Positions 35,551 to 43,630 are shown, counted from the stretch's first letter. The stretch: 64,000 nucleotides of DNA from Paenibacillus dendrobii (GCF_009807035.1 NZ_WUBI01000003.1:62001-126000), one strand, 5' to 3'. Made by a program: numbers and translations. The notes: generated by a model not told the origin, from the sequence alone.

Positions 35551-36148
35551 GCTCCGCTCTCTTTCCTCCAATGGCAAACCGCCGCAAGAGTCCACTTCGC
35601 TGTAGCATGTCTCCAAGCACCTTGGTCAGTAAACCGCAAAGTACGATACCGCTTATGAGACGCATGAGCAGCGTAAAAGCAAGCACCTGCCCGCTCCACG
35701 CCGTATAGCCGAACATTTCGGCTGCGCAAACAAACCATAGAGGAACCATGGCTCCTCCGGCAAGCATCAACATGCCTGTGCCCCAGCGCTTGTAGCGGGC
35801 AAGCGCAAAAACAGCTTCCGCCACAACCATGTAGCACAGCGCCGCCACGATCGCGGAGGCAATCCCGTAAGAACTCCCCACAAAACACTGAATGGCTCCG
35901 CCGATTCCATATGTAATGGCTGCCGTACCCGGCTTACGAATAATGTAATATGCGAGCAGACCGTATACCATATACACTCCGACGATGGTCGATGTCGCTA
36001 CAGGGCCGCCCAGGCTGTTCAGCATCTTATTGATATAAGACAAATAAAAAGTCATGACAGCATTGGCTGCAGCCAGCATAGCCATAAGCACAATATCCAG
36101 TGTGGTGAAAGAACGATAACGTCTCTTAGATTGTGATGAGGTTTCCAT
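35531..36148 (-). CDS. ykoE: ECF transporter S component, YkoE-like
   Basis: 205-residue membrane protein with five to six helices; the substrate-binding subunit of the ECF importer. Family traits: FTTLDIVLMAMLAAANAVMT at the start, GGPVATSTIVGVYMVYGLLAY and GIGGAIQCFVGSSYGIASAI. YkoE of B. subtilis binds thiamine or its pyrimidine precursor. ATG after AGGAGTTGACATTAG. Translationally coupled to the ATPase gene downstream; follows the T component by about 130 bases. Specificity inferred from gene order and similarity of pattern. Confidence 0.82.
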   Translation of the reverse strand: METSSQSKRRYRSFTTLDIVLMAMLAAANAVMTFYLSYINKMLNSLGGPVATSTIVGVYMVYGLLAYYIIRKPGTAAITYGIGGAIQCFVGSSYGIASAIVAALCYMVVAEAVFALARYKRWGTGMLMLAGGAMVPLWFVCAAEMFGYTAWSGQVLAFTLLMRLISGIVLCGLLTKVLGDMLQRSGLLRRFAIGGKRAEHVQGIH

Positions 36149-36280
36149 CTAATGTCAACTCCTAAACCGTAAATAAGATGAACCTTTACATCCTGAAGAA
36201 CGGCTTTGCCGTTTCTCTTCCGTTCAAAGCTCTCCATGTTATTTTGCATCTTCCCGATTCCAACGTCAACCACAATATAT
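36149..36280. other. Spacer between ykoC-like and ykoE-like genes
   Basis: 132 bases containing a small hairpin AACGGC-TTT-GCCGTT (36199-36213) without a T run. No TPP-riboswitch core (CTGAGA, ACCTGATC) on either strand. Confidence 0.4.
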
Positions 36281-37054
36281 TTATAGGTTTACAATATGGA
36301 TGTACCACCACAATCCTGCAGTCAGCGTTACCGCTGAGGCCGCAACCCATAGTCCTTTTCGCACAGGCATGCCCTCGCGGAGAAATGTCCGGTCCCTGTA
36401 AGCCCCAAAACCCTTGGCTTCCATCGCTCCTGCCGTCTGCTGAATCCTTCTGATCGCATTATGCATCACCGCTATTGTGAAAGTGCACCACCACTCCAAT
36501 TTGCCCCGAATACCATCCGGTTTTCCGCGGCCCCTTACCTGATGGGCGGCGGAGATGCTTTTGCCCTCCTCTTCCAGCAGCGGCAGAAATGTCAGTGCCA
36601 TTGATAATCCAAAAGCGAAGCGGTAAGGGATCCTTAGGCGCGTGGTCAATGATATAACCATATCTCTTGGATCCGTCGTAAACATAAATACGTAAGAGGA
36701 TAAAAATACGGTGAACATGCGAAGCGTGACCGAACCAGCCGAATCCAAGGCCTCCCGCGTCAACCGCAGCGGTCCCCATTCAGCCAGCACGTGCTCCCCC
36801 GGCACGGTGAACAAAGTCACCAGAAAATACGGAACCGCAAATCCTGCCAGCAGCGCGAGTGCTTTCGCCTGCCTGTCCCAGGCCATGCTGCCGCCCCATC
36901 TTGCCAGAAGAAGAACCATGCACAGCAGCAGTGCCTGCCCCAGCGAAGAATGGAGTCTCATGGTCAGCAGCGCAATGCAAAACAGCAAAACGAGCTTGCT
37001 CAGCGGGTCGGTACGGTGAAGCTGCGACTCTCCCTGTTGATAGGCAGTAAACAT
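36281..37054 (-). CDS. ykoC: ECF transporter T component, YkoC-like
   Basis: 257-residue transmembrane coupling subunit. Five to six hydrophobic segments and the two coupling-helix motifs that contact the ATPases: near 165-185 ALTFLPLLEEEGKSIS with HQVRGRGKPDG, and TAGAMEAKGFGAYRDRTFL near the end (the A-R-G/A-K-G type motifs of EcfT). ATG at 37054 after GGGGAGGAAGGTT; the frame opens at 37075. First gene of the leftward T-S-A cluster. Confidence 0.85.
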   Translation of the reverse strand: MFTAYQQGESQLHRTDPLSKLVLLFCIALLTMRLHSSLGQALLLCMVLLLARWGGSMAWDRQAKALALLAGFAVPYFLVTLFTVPGEHVLAEWGPLRLTREALDSAGSVTLRMFTVFLSSYVFMFTTDPRDMVISLTTRLRIPYRFAFGLSMALTFLPLLEEEGKSISAAHQVRGRGKPDGIRGKLEWWCTFTIAVMHNAIRRIQQTAGAMEAKGFGAYRDRTFLREGMPVRKGLWVAASAVTLTAGLWWYIHIVNL

Positions 37055-37138
37055 AACCTTCCTCCCCAACCCCAATCATGTTATTCCTTTTACATCGTAC
37101 TCCAAACGCTGCCTATTGAAAATGCTCCGAATCGATCT

Positions 37139-37699
37139 CTATTTTTTCCAATCGTCACGCAGCAGTGCATTCATATCGGCATCCACAAAACCGTTATCCG
37201 TGTGCCGGTATTGTCTCAGAAGCCCTTCCCTCTGAAAGCCGAGGGAGCGAAAAAGCCTCCCCGCACGCAGATTGCGGGGATCCGTCAGCGCTTCAATACG
37301 GTTCAACCCCATGTCGGTGAAAGCATAAGCAATCACCAACTGCATAGCCTCTCGCATATACCCTTCTCCCCAGTATGGACGGGACAGTTCGCAGCCGATC
37401 TCCCCGCGGTAAGCCCCTTCAAGCTGCCACCAGTTCATGCCACAGCTGCCGATCAGCTTGCCTTCCCGGGTTTCAATGCCCCATCGAAGCCCGTCTTCGG
37501 TTACGGACAAGCCGTTCAGAATCCCGATCATTTCTCCTGCTGCAGACGGAGCCGGCATTTCGGGAAGATCAGAATAGCGGCGAACCTCCGGATCGGACCA
37601 GCATTCGAACATGGCCTCCTCATCGTCAACAGACAGCGGACGCAGCCTAACTCGTTCTCCCCCAAGTCTGGGAATCACTCCTGCGCATCTATATGTCAT
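37139..37699 (-). CDS. GNAT-family N-acetyltransferase, RimJ/RimL type
   Basis: 186-residue acetyltransferase of the RimJ/RimL/SpeG branch. Starts with GERVRLRPLSVDDEEAMFEC; acetyl-CoA region EIGCELSRPYWGEGYMREAM (about 113-132); then GLNRIEALTDPRNLRAGRLF and SLGFQREGLLRQY, all standard for ribosomal-protein or small-molecule acetyltransferases. ATG after GGAGGGCGAGCTGA. Sits just right of the importer genes, divergent from the AT-rich patch. Acceptor unknown. Confidence 0.9.
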   Translation of the reverse strand: MTYRCAGVIPRLGGERVRLRPLSVDDEEAMFECWSDPEVRRYSDLPEMPAPSAAGEMIGILNGLSVTEDGLRWGIETREGKLIGSCGMNWWQLEGAYRGEIGCELSRPYWGEGYMREAMQLVIAYAFTDMGLNRIEALTDPRNLRAGRLFRSLGFQREGLLRQYRHTDNGFVDADMNALLRDDWKK

Positions 37700-37784
37700 T
37701 CAGCTCGCCCTCCTCTCTAACAACAAAATCACATTCACTGTACACCGCAGAGCATCTTAGGAGCAAGCCGTGCCTCCAGGGCGA

Positions 37785-37991
37785 TCATTTATGGCCGCTA
37801 CGGACGGGACGCATTGGCCGAACCGCTCTCATGCTTCGTTCCGGGAAAAACGTCGATCGACTCTTTTTCAAGACAGACCTCGTTAACGTTCTTGCATTCG
37901 CGACGCTCTCCCACCTTAAGCCGATAAAATCGCCCGTCGCGATGCGGTTATGTGGTGCGGGTGTGTCCGGTGTCTTCAGATCATTTTTCAT
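37785..37991 (-). CDS. Possible small protein or non-coding block in gene-poor patch (37700-38059)
   Basis: Within a 360-base stretch lacking an obvious gene, the minus strand has a 68-codon frame (MKNDLKTPDTPAPHNRIATG at the start, ending RPVRSGHK) preceded by only a weak AGAGAT. The plus strand also stays open over 110 codons. Basic, arginine-rich product with no recognised domain. The base composition is GC-rich unlike the adjoining gene. Could be a real small protein, a decayed gene or a structured RNA; the sequence alone does not decide. Confidence 0.25.
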   Translation of the reverse strand: MKNDLKTPDTPAPHNRIATGDFIGLRWESVANARTLTRSVLKKSRSTFFPERSMRAVRPMRPVRSGHK

Positions 37992-38059
37992 CTATCTCTT
38001 TTCAGTTAATTACTCACAATGATATTCTTTCATAATAAAACCTTAAAGGAGAAATTCTA

Positions 38060-38578
38060 ATGCTGAAAAATATGATTAATTTCCCTAACGAATTTCTTGA
38101 TTTTGATTATATCGTCGTCAACAATGACGATTATTTCCCTATAAATTCTTTTGGAGGAAGTGTTCTTTTAGACCGTGGTGGTTCCATTTATGTATGGAAT
38201 AGCATTCTCAAAAAGTATGAACTAAATATTGAAAGTAAACATCTTGCTATGATTTCTGAGAATGTAATAGCACTTTGTGAGCATGGGGGCTACAACATCC
38301 CCAACCTTAAATTACAAAAGCAAATTGTTGTAAACTTCACTCACAGGTATTTGGTAATTGACGATCAACTCATTTGGAGCATCGATGAAATTGAGAAGAT
38401 AAAAATTGTTAATAAACCATTTTATGAGCATGATGGATACACGGATATTCATCATAAAGGAGAATTTATTAGAATCATGTGCAAGGCGTGGCAGTTAGAA
38501 CACTTTGAATATGTAGCTCAAGAGATTAGTCTTGTCAAAAAATTATGTAACGTTTCTTTTGAGATAGAAACGCTGTAA
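38060..38578 (+). CDS. AT-rich orphan protein of unknown function
   Basis: 172-residue soluble, acidic protein with no recognised domain. It is rich in Ile, Asn, Lys and Asp and begins MLKNMINFPNEFLDFDYIVV; the C-terminal half has IWSIDEIEKIKIV and CKAWQLEHFEYVAQEI. No signal peptide or membrane segment. A good SD (AAAGGAGAAATTCTA) precedes the ATG. Codon use and base composition are clearly more AT-rich than neighbours, which points to recent acquisition. Size and isolation resemble toxin-immunity or SMI1/KNR4-like proteins, but no signature proves that. Confidence 0.75.
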   Translation: MLKNMINFPNEFLDFDYIVVNNDDYFPINSFGGSVLLDRGGSIYVWNSILKKYELNIESKHLAMISENVIALCEHGGYNIPNLKLQKQIVVNFTHRYLVIDDQLIWSIDEIEKIKIVNKPFYEHDGYTDIHHKGEFIRIMCKAWQLEHFEYVAQEISLVKKLCNVSFEIETL

Positions 38579-38680
38579 GACATTTTTATTCCTGATCTTT
38601 ATATCCAGGATTTCTTATACCGATTGTTGTTGCAACACAAGGATTCGATCCCTAGAAATTATAAGTCTTATTTTCAGAAA

Positions 38681-38712
38681 AAAACGCTTGTCCCGCCAGG
38701 GACAAGCGTTTT
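38681..38712. terminator. Terminator of bdbDC
   Basis: Near-perfect hairpin AAAACGCTTGTCCC / GGGACAAGCGTTTT, 10 bases after the bdbC stop; may also stop the plus-strand orphan gene. Confidence 0.85.
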
Positions 38713-38721
38713 GGTTCCATA

Positions 38722-39171
38722 TTAAGCTTCTTGAGCTTCCTCAGCTGTTTCGCGGCCCGCGAGCAGGAAACAAACGATAAGGATAAACGCAATCAATGCC
38801 AACAGTGGAATCGTAATGAATCCGAACCAGTTCAGATAATCGAAATCACACGGGATACCGACAGTGCAGGGCAGCGCCTTGGCAAGTGCCGGTATTTTCT
38901 GCTCCGCATAGTGATAGATGGAGATACAGCCCCCGATGACACTTAGTGTGATGGCATAGGGAATGATCTTGCGGTCGTTCTTGTAGCTTGCGATCCCTAG
39001 CAGGATAACCTGCGGATACATGAAAATCCGCTGTAACCAGCACAGCTTGCAGGGCTCATAATGCATGATTTCGCTTAAGTACAAGCTTCCGCCCACAGCC
39101 ACGATGGATACGATCCATGCCATATATAAGGCATATGGGCGAATAGACGCCAAGAAACGGTTGCCTTCCAT
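38722..39171 (-). CDS. bdbC: Disulfide bond formation protein, DsbB-type (BdbC)
   Basis: 149-residue membrane protein with four helices that reoxidises the partner thiol oxidase and passes electrons to quinone. First redox pair Cys41/Cys44 in PCKLCWLQRIFMYPQ, second pair Cys102/Cys108 in PCTVGIPCDF, and the aromatic FGFITIPLLAL helix. ATG after AAAGGAGTTAAAAACG. Directly follows bdbD, 46 bases apart; the pair forms a thiol oxidase for secreted proteins such as competence factors. Confidence 0.94.
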   Translation of the reverse strand: MEGNRFLASIRPYALYMAWIVSIVAVGGSLYLSEIMHYEPCKLCWLQRIFMYPQVILLGIASYKNDRKIIPYAITLSVIGGCISIYHYAEQKIPALAKALPCTVGIPCDFDYLNWFGFITIPLLALIAFILIVCFLLAGRETAEEAQEA

Positions 39172-39217
39172 CGTTTTTAACTCCTTTGTTTACGGGATTT
39201 TATCCAATCCGCAATCG

Positions 39218-39943
39218 TTATTTCGTATTTTGTTCAGCCAGCTTTGACTCAATGAAAGGCTTCAGCTCGGTATAGTCCATGGAAGCCTTCTCAGAGGCCT
39301 TCTCTCCGTTGACGAACAAGGTCGGCGTGCTCATGACATGCAGGCTTCTCGCTGTCTCGTTGTGGCTTTCAACTTCTTTTTTATACGTCTTATCATCAAT
39401 GTCCTTGCGAAGCTTGTCGTAATCAACCTTGATGTTTTCGGTGCGAGCCAGGTTAACCAGGAAATCCGGTGTTGCCCACTCGGTGGTTTCGTCTCCCTGA
39501 TTCTTGTAGATGGCATCGTAGTATTTCCAGAATTCATCCTTGTTCTGATGGAATACGGACTGCGCAGCCAGAGCGGCAGTCATCGAATCCGCATCCGGAC
39601 TGATGATGAGATAATTCATGAAGTATAAGGCCGCCTTGCCTGTGTCGATATAATCTTTCTGCAGCTCTGGGGAAACCGCCTGGGTAAAATACTGACAGCT
39701 TGGGCATTTATAATCGCCCATCTCCACGATTTTAACCGGGGCATCCGGATTGCCGAGCACTGGGAGCGCGCTATAATCAAAATCTCCCTTGGCCGAATTC
39801 GGTTTAATCACCAGAAGCAGCACCACCAATACCACGATACATGCACCTGTGATCCAGATGACACGTTTCATGCGCTTCTCCTGCTGTTCCCGCTCTGCTT
39901 TTTTCTGTGCTGCTTTATTCACCGGCTTTTTCTTCGTTTTCAT
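39218..39943 (-). CDS. bdbD: Thiol-disulfide oxidoreductase, DsbA-type (BdbD)
   Basis: 241-residue membrane-anchored thioredoxin-fold protein acting outside the cytoplasmic membrane. Lys-rich N-terminus, membrane anchor at about 28-47, active site Cys80-Pro-Ser-Cys83 in MGDYKCPSCQYF, DsbA-type helical insertion, and cis-Pro207 in STPTLFVNG. Introduces disulfides into exported proteins; BdbC reoxidises it. ATG after AAAGGAGAGGG. The motif GAACTAAAGTT at 39969-39979, 26 bases upstream, is shared with sodA and the bacilliredoxin gene. Confidence 0.93.
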   Translation of the reverse strand: MKTKKKPVNKAAQKKAEREQQEKRMKRVIWITGACIVVLVVLLLVIKPNSAKGDFDYSALPVLGNPDAPVKIVEMGDYKCPSCQYFTQAVSPELQKDYIDTGKAALYFMNYLIISPDADSMTAALAAQSVFHQNKDEFWKYYDAIYKNQGDETTEWATPDFLVNLARTENIKVDYDKLRKDIDDKTYKKEVESHNETARSLHVMSTPTLFVNGEKASEKASMDYTELKPFIESKLAEQNTK

Positions 39944-39968
39944 AGATTGCCGACCCTCTCCTTTCTTC

Positions 39969-40009
39969 GAACTAAAGTTAGAGGCGCCTTGGCATGATCT
40001 CTTTAGTTC
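39969..40009. promoter_or_regulatory. Redox-gene motif upstream of bdbD
   Basis: GAACTAAAGTT (39969-39979) and CTTTAGTTC (40001-40009) make a gapped inverted repeat 26-66 bases before the bdbD start. Half of it equals the 11-mer found before sodA and the bacilliredoxin gene. Confidence 0.5.
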
Positions 40010-40219
40010 ATCTCTATGTCTAGTGACAAAGCAAATCTCTTCTACTTTATTTTAGCATCTCACTCTTTGAAAGGCTATATCCTAATAGTTCAGTTTCGTT
40101 CACATCTGCTGTTTGAAGCCCCCTCCGGCGTATTTTGTCACATTTGTCAGATTAAATCCGGGTTTTCCCGTATATACTAAACCCTACTGAAATTGCACCC
40201 AGGTTGGAGGTTGAATGGA

Positions 40220-41239
40220 ATGGAATGGTGGATTGCCGCCTTGGCCGTGGCTGCTGCCGCGCTGGCGGCAGCAGGCATAACCCAATACGCTTTCGTGCAG
40301 ATGACCCAGATGAAGGCCTTGAACCATCAGCAGACCTTTGAAGCTCTGGAGCGGGCAGGAGCGCGCCTGCGGGAATTTTATGATCCTCTACCGAAAAAAG
40401 ACGTACAGATTACGAGTCATGACGGCCTGCGGCTGAACGGTGTCATGGTGCCTGCCGAACAGGCGTCGGAAAAGTGGGTCATTCTCGTGCATGGGTATAC
40501 GACGTCTCTGCCCGCTTCTATCCCGTTCATGGAAATGTTTTACGAGGACAACTTCAACCTGCTGTTGATCGATCAGAGACGCCATGGGAAAAGCGAAGGC
40601 AAATACACCACGTACGGCTATCATGAAAAGCATGATGTGGCATCATGGATCCGTTTCATTACGCAAACCTTCGGCAGGGATTGCATTATCGGTCTGCACG
40701 GAGTTTCCCTTGGAGGCAGCACCGTACTGGAATACTTGTCGCTCCCGGATCCGGTCGTTAAATTCGTCATAGCCGACTGCCCTTATTCTGATCTCACACG
40801 CCTGATGCATCATCAGATGCAGAGGCTGAACCACATTCCGGCTGCTGTTTTCCTTCCTTTGGTCAACGCAAGACTCCGCTGGAAGGCAGGTTTTGCGCTG
40901 AATCAGGTAAGTCCGCTCCGAACGGTTGAGGGGAGCCGCGTTCCCGTGATGTTTATCCACGGCACGAAGGACCGTTACATTCCACCGCAAATGAGCGCGG
41001 ATTTATTCGCTGCCAAATCCGGTCACAAGCGGCTGTTATTCGTTGAGGGGGCAATTCATGGATTTGCTATTGACACGAATCCAACGCTCTATAAGTCTTC
41101 AGTGAAAGAGTTCGTACAGGAAGCTCTATCCGGAGAGAGCAGTTCCCGCGTCGATTCCCCTGAACCCGTTTCCGAGGACATGTGGCAGGAGCAGGACGAA
41201 TATGCCGCGCTTAACCTGACGGAAGCTCCCCATCCTTAA
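40220..41239 (+). CDS. Membrane-anchored alpha/beta hydrolase
   Basis: 339-residue hydrolase with one N-terminal membrane segment (MEWWIAALAVAAAALAAAG). Catalytic-fold motifs: ILVHGYTTSLPAS, LLIDQRRHGKSEG, nucleophile Ser in LHGVSLGGSTVL, acid Asp in HGTKDRYIP and His in GAIHGFA. This is the same broad type as the protein at 12155-13186 and like B. subtilis YqkD/YfhR-type hydrolases. Start ATG at 40220 after TTGGAGG; the open frame begins at a TTG at 40193. Followed by its own terminator. Substrate unknown. Confidence 0.85.
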   Translation: MEWWIAALAVAAAALAAAGITQYAFVQMTQMKALNHQQTFEALERAGARLREFYDPLPKKDVQITSHDGLRLNGVMVPAEQASEKWVILVHGYTTSLPASIPFMEMFYEDNFNLLLIDQRRHGKSEGKYTTYGYHEKHDVASWIRFITQTFGRDCIIGLHGVSLGGSTVLEYLSLPDPVVKFVIADCPYSDLTRLMHHQMQRLNHIPAAVFLPLVNARLRWKAGFALNQVSPLRTVEGSRVPVMFIHGTKDRYIPPQMSADLFAAKSGHKRLLFVEGAIHGFAIDTNPTLYKSSVKEFVQEALSGESSSRVDSPEPVSEDMWQEQDEYAALNLTEAPHP

Positions 41240-41260
41240 GGACCGCAACTGAAAACTGAA

Positions 41261-41293
41261 AACCCCCGGAGCATTTAATCTGCTCTCGGGGGT
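41261..41293 (+). terminator. Terminator after the hydrolase gene
   Basis: Arms AACCCCCG-AGCA and TGCT-CGGGGGTT around a short loop. Confidence 0.8.
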
Positions 41294-41359
41294 TACTTGT
41301 ATCGCATATGAAAGTCGCTTTATTCGAAGGCAGGGGGAATCATGCCGTTTCCACTGCCT

Positions 41360-41833
41360 TTAGGCCTGTGTCCTAAGCTGCGCGCGGATCGCTCTTTTTT
41401 CAGCTGTGAATCGTTTGGCGATGCTGCTGAGTCCCACCAGATTAAACACGGATACATCCTTGCGGTTAAGCTCCTTCAAATCTGCATTCAGTCTGTTTCT
41501 GAGTTCCGTCAGCTCCAAGTGAAGGCTTTCCTGCTCATAACCTGCCCTCGGCTCAGTCCAATTGGAGGCATTTTCATTATCGGACAAAAGTCCGTCGACG
41601 ATATCGAGCTCGCTCTGAAGAGCGACCCTAAGCATGCTCACCCGCCGCTTCATTCGCGCTCCGGACATGATATAAATGGCGAAGCCAAACAAAAGAATCG
41701 CAGCGCTGTACGCTAACCAGTACCAGGTTCCGTGTGCCGCTTGAGCGCCGGACACCGACGTGCCGGAAGCGAGCGCCTGCGGCATCACAACTGCGTTAGC
41801 GATCAAACCCGTCATTGCTACTCTTTTTATCAT
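41360..41833 (-). CDS. Small membrane protein with C-terminal coiled coil, unknown
   Basis: 157-residue protein not assigned to a family. A possible signal sequence or first membrane segment at 1-23 ends in ALASG, a clear membrane helix follows at about 36-56 (WYWLAYSAAILLFGFAIYIM), then a basic, helical cytoplasmic-type tail (SELDIVDGLLSDNENASNW, ESLHLELTELRNRLNADLKE, KRFTAEKRAIRAQL). ATG after GAAGGAGCGTAAAGTG. It is in tandem with the winged-helix-like gene to its right (100 bases). Function unknown; a regulator-sensor arrangement is conceivable only. Confidence 0.6.
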   Translation of the reverse strand: MIKRVAMTGLIANAVVMPQALASGTSVSGAQAAHGTWYWLAYSAAILLFGFAIYIMSGARMKRRVSMLRVALQSELDIVDGLLSDNENASNWTEPRAGYEQESLHLELTELRNRLNADLKELNRKDVSVFNLVGLSSIAKRFTAEKRAIRAQLRTQA

Positions 41834-41933
41834 CACTTTACGCTCCTTCTAAGATGTCATATGCATTCTGCATTGGGCTGTTTTTCAAATTTGCTCCAGC
41901 ATTCATCTGACTTGAGGCGCTTGTTTATCTGTT

Positions 41934-42242
41934 TCAAGCTTCCGTTCTTTCTTTCTCGCTTTTCTGTACAGGCTCCAGTACCTCGCCGCACAGCTCCTTC
42001 AGCATCATCTGGATTTCCTTGAACTCCTCAATGCCGGTTCCCGTCAGGCTGTACTCATCACCGTGCGCGGTCAGGAAATTCAGCTCGGTCAGGTGCTCCA
42101 GCTCTTTTTTCACTTCACGCTCACCCACCTTGTATCCGTGGCGCTCCAGTTCAGGTTCCATATCCCTCACTGTTAAATCCTTGGTGTGAGCATGATAAAG
42201 CATATGGATTCCCATAAATAAGTTTTGCATATCTGCACGCAT
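41934..42242 (-). CDS. Small winged-helix-like protein
   Basis: 102-residue protein with a helical N-terminal part and a predicted winged-helix pattern: MGIHMLYHAHTKDLTVRDME, VGEREVKKELEHLTELNFL then HGDEYSLTGTGIEEFKEIQ as a wing. This resembles PadR/MarR-like DNA-binding folds without a clear match to either. ATG after GGGAGGGAGAGAGGCAGC. It precedes the small membrane protein gene in the same direction, so the two may be co-transcribed. Not assigned to a known family. Confidence 0.6.
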   Translation of the reverse strand: MRADMQNLFMGIHMLYHAHTKDLTVRDMEPELERHGYKVGEREVKKELEHLTELNFLTAHGDEYSLTGTGIEEFKEIQMMLKELCGEVLEPVQKSEKERTEA

Positions 42243-42442
42243 GCTGCCTCTCTCCCTCCCGTGATCGCTTTCTTCTAGTTAGTCATTGCTTGTTATCCAT
42301 TCCTTACCCTGCTTATAAGATAAGGAAACAATCTTGTGACGCTCTCTTTCACGTCTAAAAGGCCCATCTCCCCCTTGACGCGGGGGTTAATCCTGTATAC
42401 TATCGTTTATAATTAACCATCGGTTAAAAGAAAGGGTGGAGT

Positions 42443-42925
42443 ATGATGTTTCAAGCACTTCCTTATGAAGGAAACCGGAGTGAACAATTCTCGTCCGTTC
42501 TGGAACAACTGAAATCTCTCATTCACGATGAACCCAGCTCCATCGCCAATCTGGCTAACGCTTCAGCACTGCTGAACAGCTTCCTGCCGGATATCAACTG
42601 GGTCGGCTTCTATCTCTATGACGGTCAAGAGCTTGTACTTGGACCTTTTCAAGGCCTTCCAGCCTGTATTCGTATTCCGCTGAATCGCGGGGTATGCGGC
42701 ACAGCCGCTTCTGAACGCAGAACGCTCGTAGTCGATGATGTACATGAATTTCCAGGGCATATCGCCTGTGATGCGGCCTCCAACAGCGAGATCGTCATCC
42801 CGCTCATCAAAAATGAGCAGCTGCTAGGCGTACTCGATATCGATAGTCCGCTCAAGGGACGTTTCGATCATGACGAGCAGCAATTTCTGGAGCAATTCGC
42901 CCGGATTATCAGCGAAAAATTGTAA
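42443..42925 (+). CDS. Free methionine-R-sulfoxide reductase (GAF-domain fRMsr)
   Basis: 160-residue single GAF-domain enzyme that reduces free L-methionine-R-sulfoxide, protecting against oxidation. Cys75, Cys85 and Cys109 (LPACIRIPL, RGVCGTAAS, GHIACDAASNSEIVIP) have the same spacing (10 and 24) as E. coli Cys84/94/118, so the catalytic set is intact. Begins with the usual NRSEQFSSVLEQLKSLI. ATG at 42443 after AAAGGGTGGAG; B. subtilis orthologue is YtsP. Monocistronic with its own terminator. Confidence 0.93.
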   Translation: MMFQALPYEGNRSEQFSSVLEQLKSLIHDEPSSIANLANASALLNSFLPDINWVGFYLYDGQELVLGPFQGLPACIRIPLNRGVCGTAASERRTLVVDDVHEFPGHIACDAASNSEIVIPLIKNEQLLGVLDIDSPLKGRFDHDEQQFLEQFARIISEKL

Positions 42926-42948
42926 TTTGTTGTAAATTTAATTACAGG

Positions 42949-42980
42949 AATGGCCTTCTGCTGCTGCAGAAGGCCATTTT
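42949..42980 (+). terminator. Terminator of the fRMsr gene
   Basis: Perfect hairpin AATGGCCTTCTGC / GCAGAAGGCCATT with TGCT loop and following Ts. Confidence 0.88.
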
Positions 42981-42992
42981 GTGTCGGACGCT

Positions 42993-43418
42993 TCATTTCA
43001 ATTCATGTTCAGCAAAAATTCTCATCGCTTCACAAAGGAATACCGCCAGCCGGGGATGATACGTGTCAAACAGCTTTTTGTATTCGGGTTGTTCCACGTA
43101 AAGTTCTCCAAGCCCTTTGTATACATCAGCCGTAGGTGTGTAATACTGCGTCATGGATTCATAATGCTGACGGATAATATCCTGCACTCGTGAGCTGTCG
43201 GGCGATTCGCCGATTACGATGGCATCCGTCAGTTCCTGATTAATGCGATCCACCTTTTGCTGAGAATTCAAATAGTCCTCTTTGGTCCATTTCTGCATGA
43301 TCTCTTTACTTTCGAGTATTCTGTCATTAGTCGCGTCGTTATACGGGCTCAGCACATCCTGTTCGGATAACCCTCGCACGGCCGGCTCCAGCTTACGGTC
43401 CATTTCTTCTGGTTTCAT
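42993..43418 (-). CDS. Stand-alone TipAS antibiotic-binding domain protein
   Basis: 141-residue helical protein matching the TipAS domain: WTKEDYLNSQQKVDRINQEL, GESPDSSRVQDIIRQHYESM, YTPTADVYKGLGELYVEQPE and a final helix FLCEAMRIFAEHEL. In MerR-type TipA this domain binds thiopeptides and related drugs covalently or tightly; stand-alone forms (AlbA-like) sequester drugs. No DNA-binding domain is present here. ATG at 43418 after GGAGGGAAATCAATGT; the frame opens at 43436. Role in drug tolerance is inferred from family only. Confidence 0.82.
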   Translation of the reverse strand: MKPEEMDRKLEPAVRGLSEQDVLSPYNDATNDRILESKEIMQKWTKEDYLNSQQKVDRINQELTDAIVIGESPDSSRVQDIIRQHYESMTQYYTPTADVYKGLGELYVEQPEYKKLFDTYHPRLAVFLCEAMRIFAEHELK

Positions 43419-43630
43419 ACATTGATTTCCCTCCATCTATAAAGCTATTCTCTTCCTTCATTCTCTCTACTAAACTTGCCTATATCATATGTTGAAAACT
43501 GGATAATCTTGATGAACTCGAGTTAATAACCCGATACAATTTGGCGCAAAAGGTAAATCATCACTTATTATTTCTTTACCCGCCCTATCAAAATTCAACC
43601 GCTTCTATCCGGCTATACAGGTATTTTCAT

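Noticed and set aside
36149..36280. TPP riboswitch before the ykoE-like gene
   Set aside because: None of the conserved TPP core sequences is present on either strand.
36791..37720. 309-codon plus-strand frame across the EcfT and acetyltransferase genes
   Set aside because: Crosses two real genes on the opposite strand; no SD or domain.
38636..38665. Sequence resembling a tRNA T-arm (GGATTCGATCC)
   Set aside because: The flanking bases do not form the T-stem or an acceptor stem, and no anticodon arm lies at the right distance.
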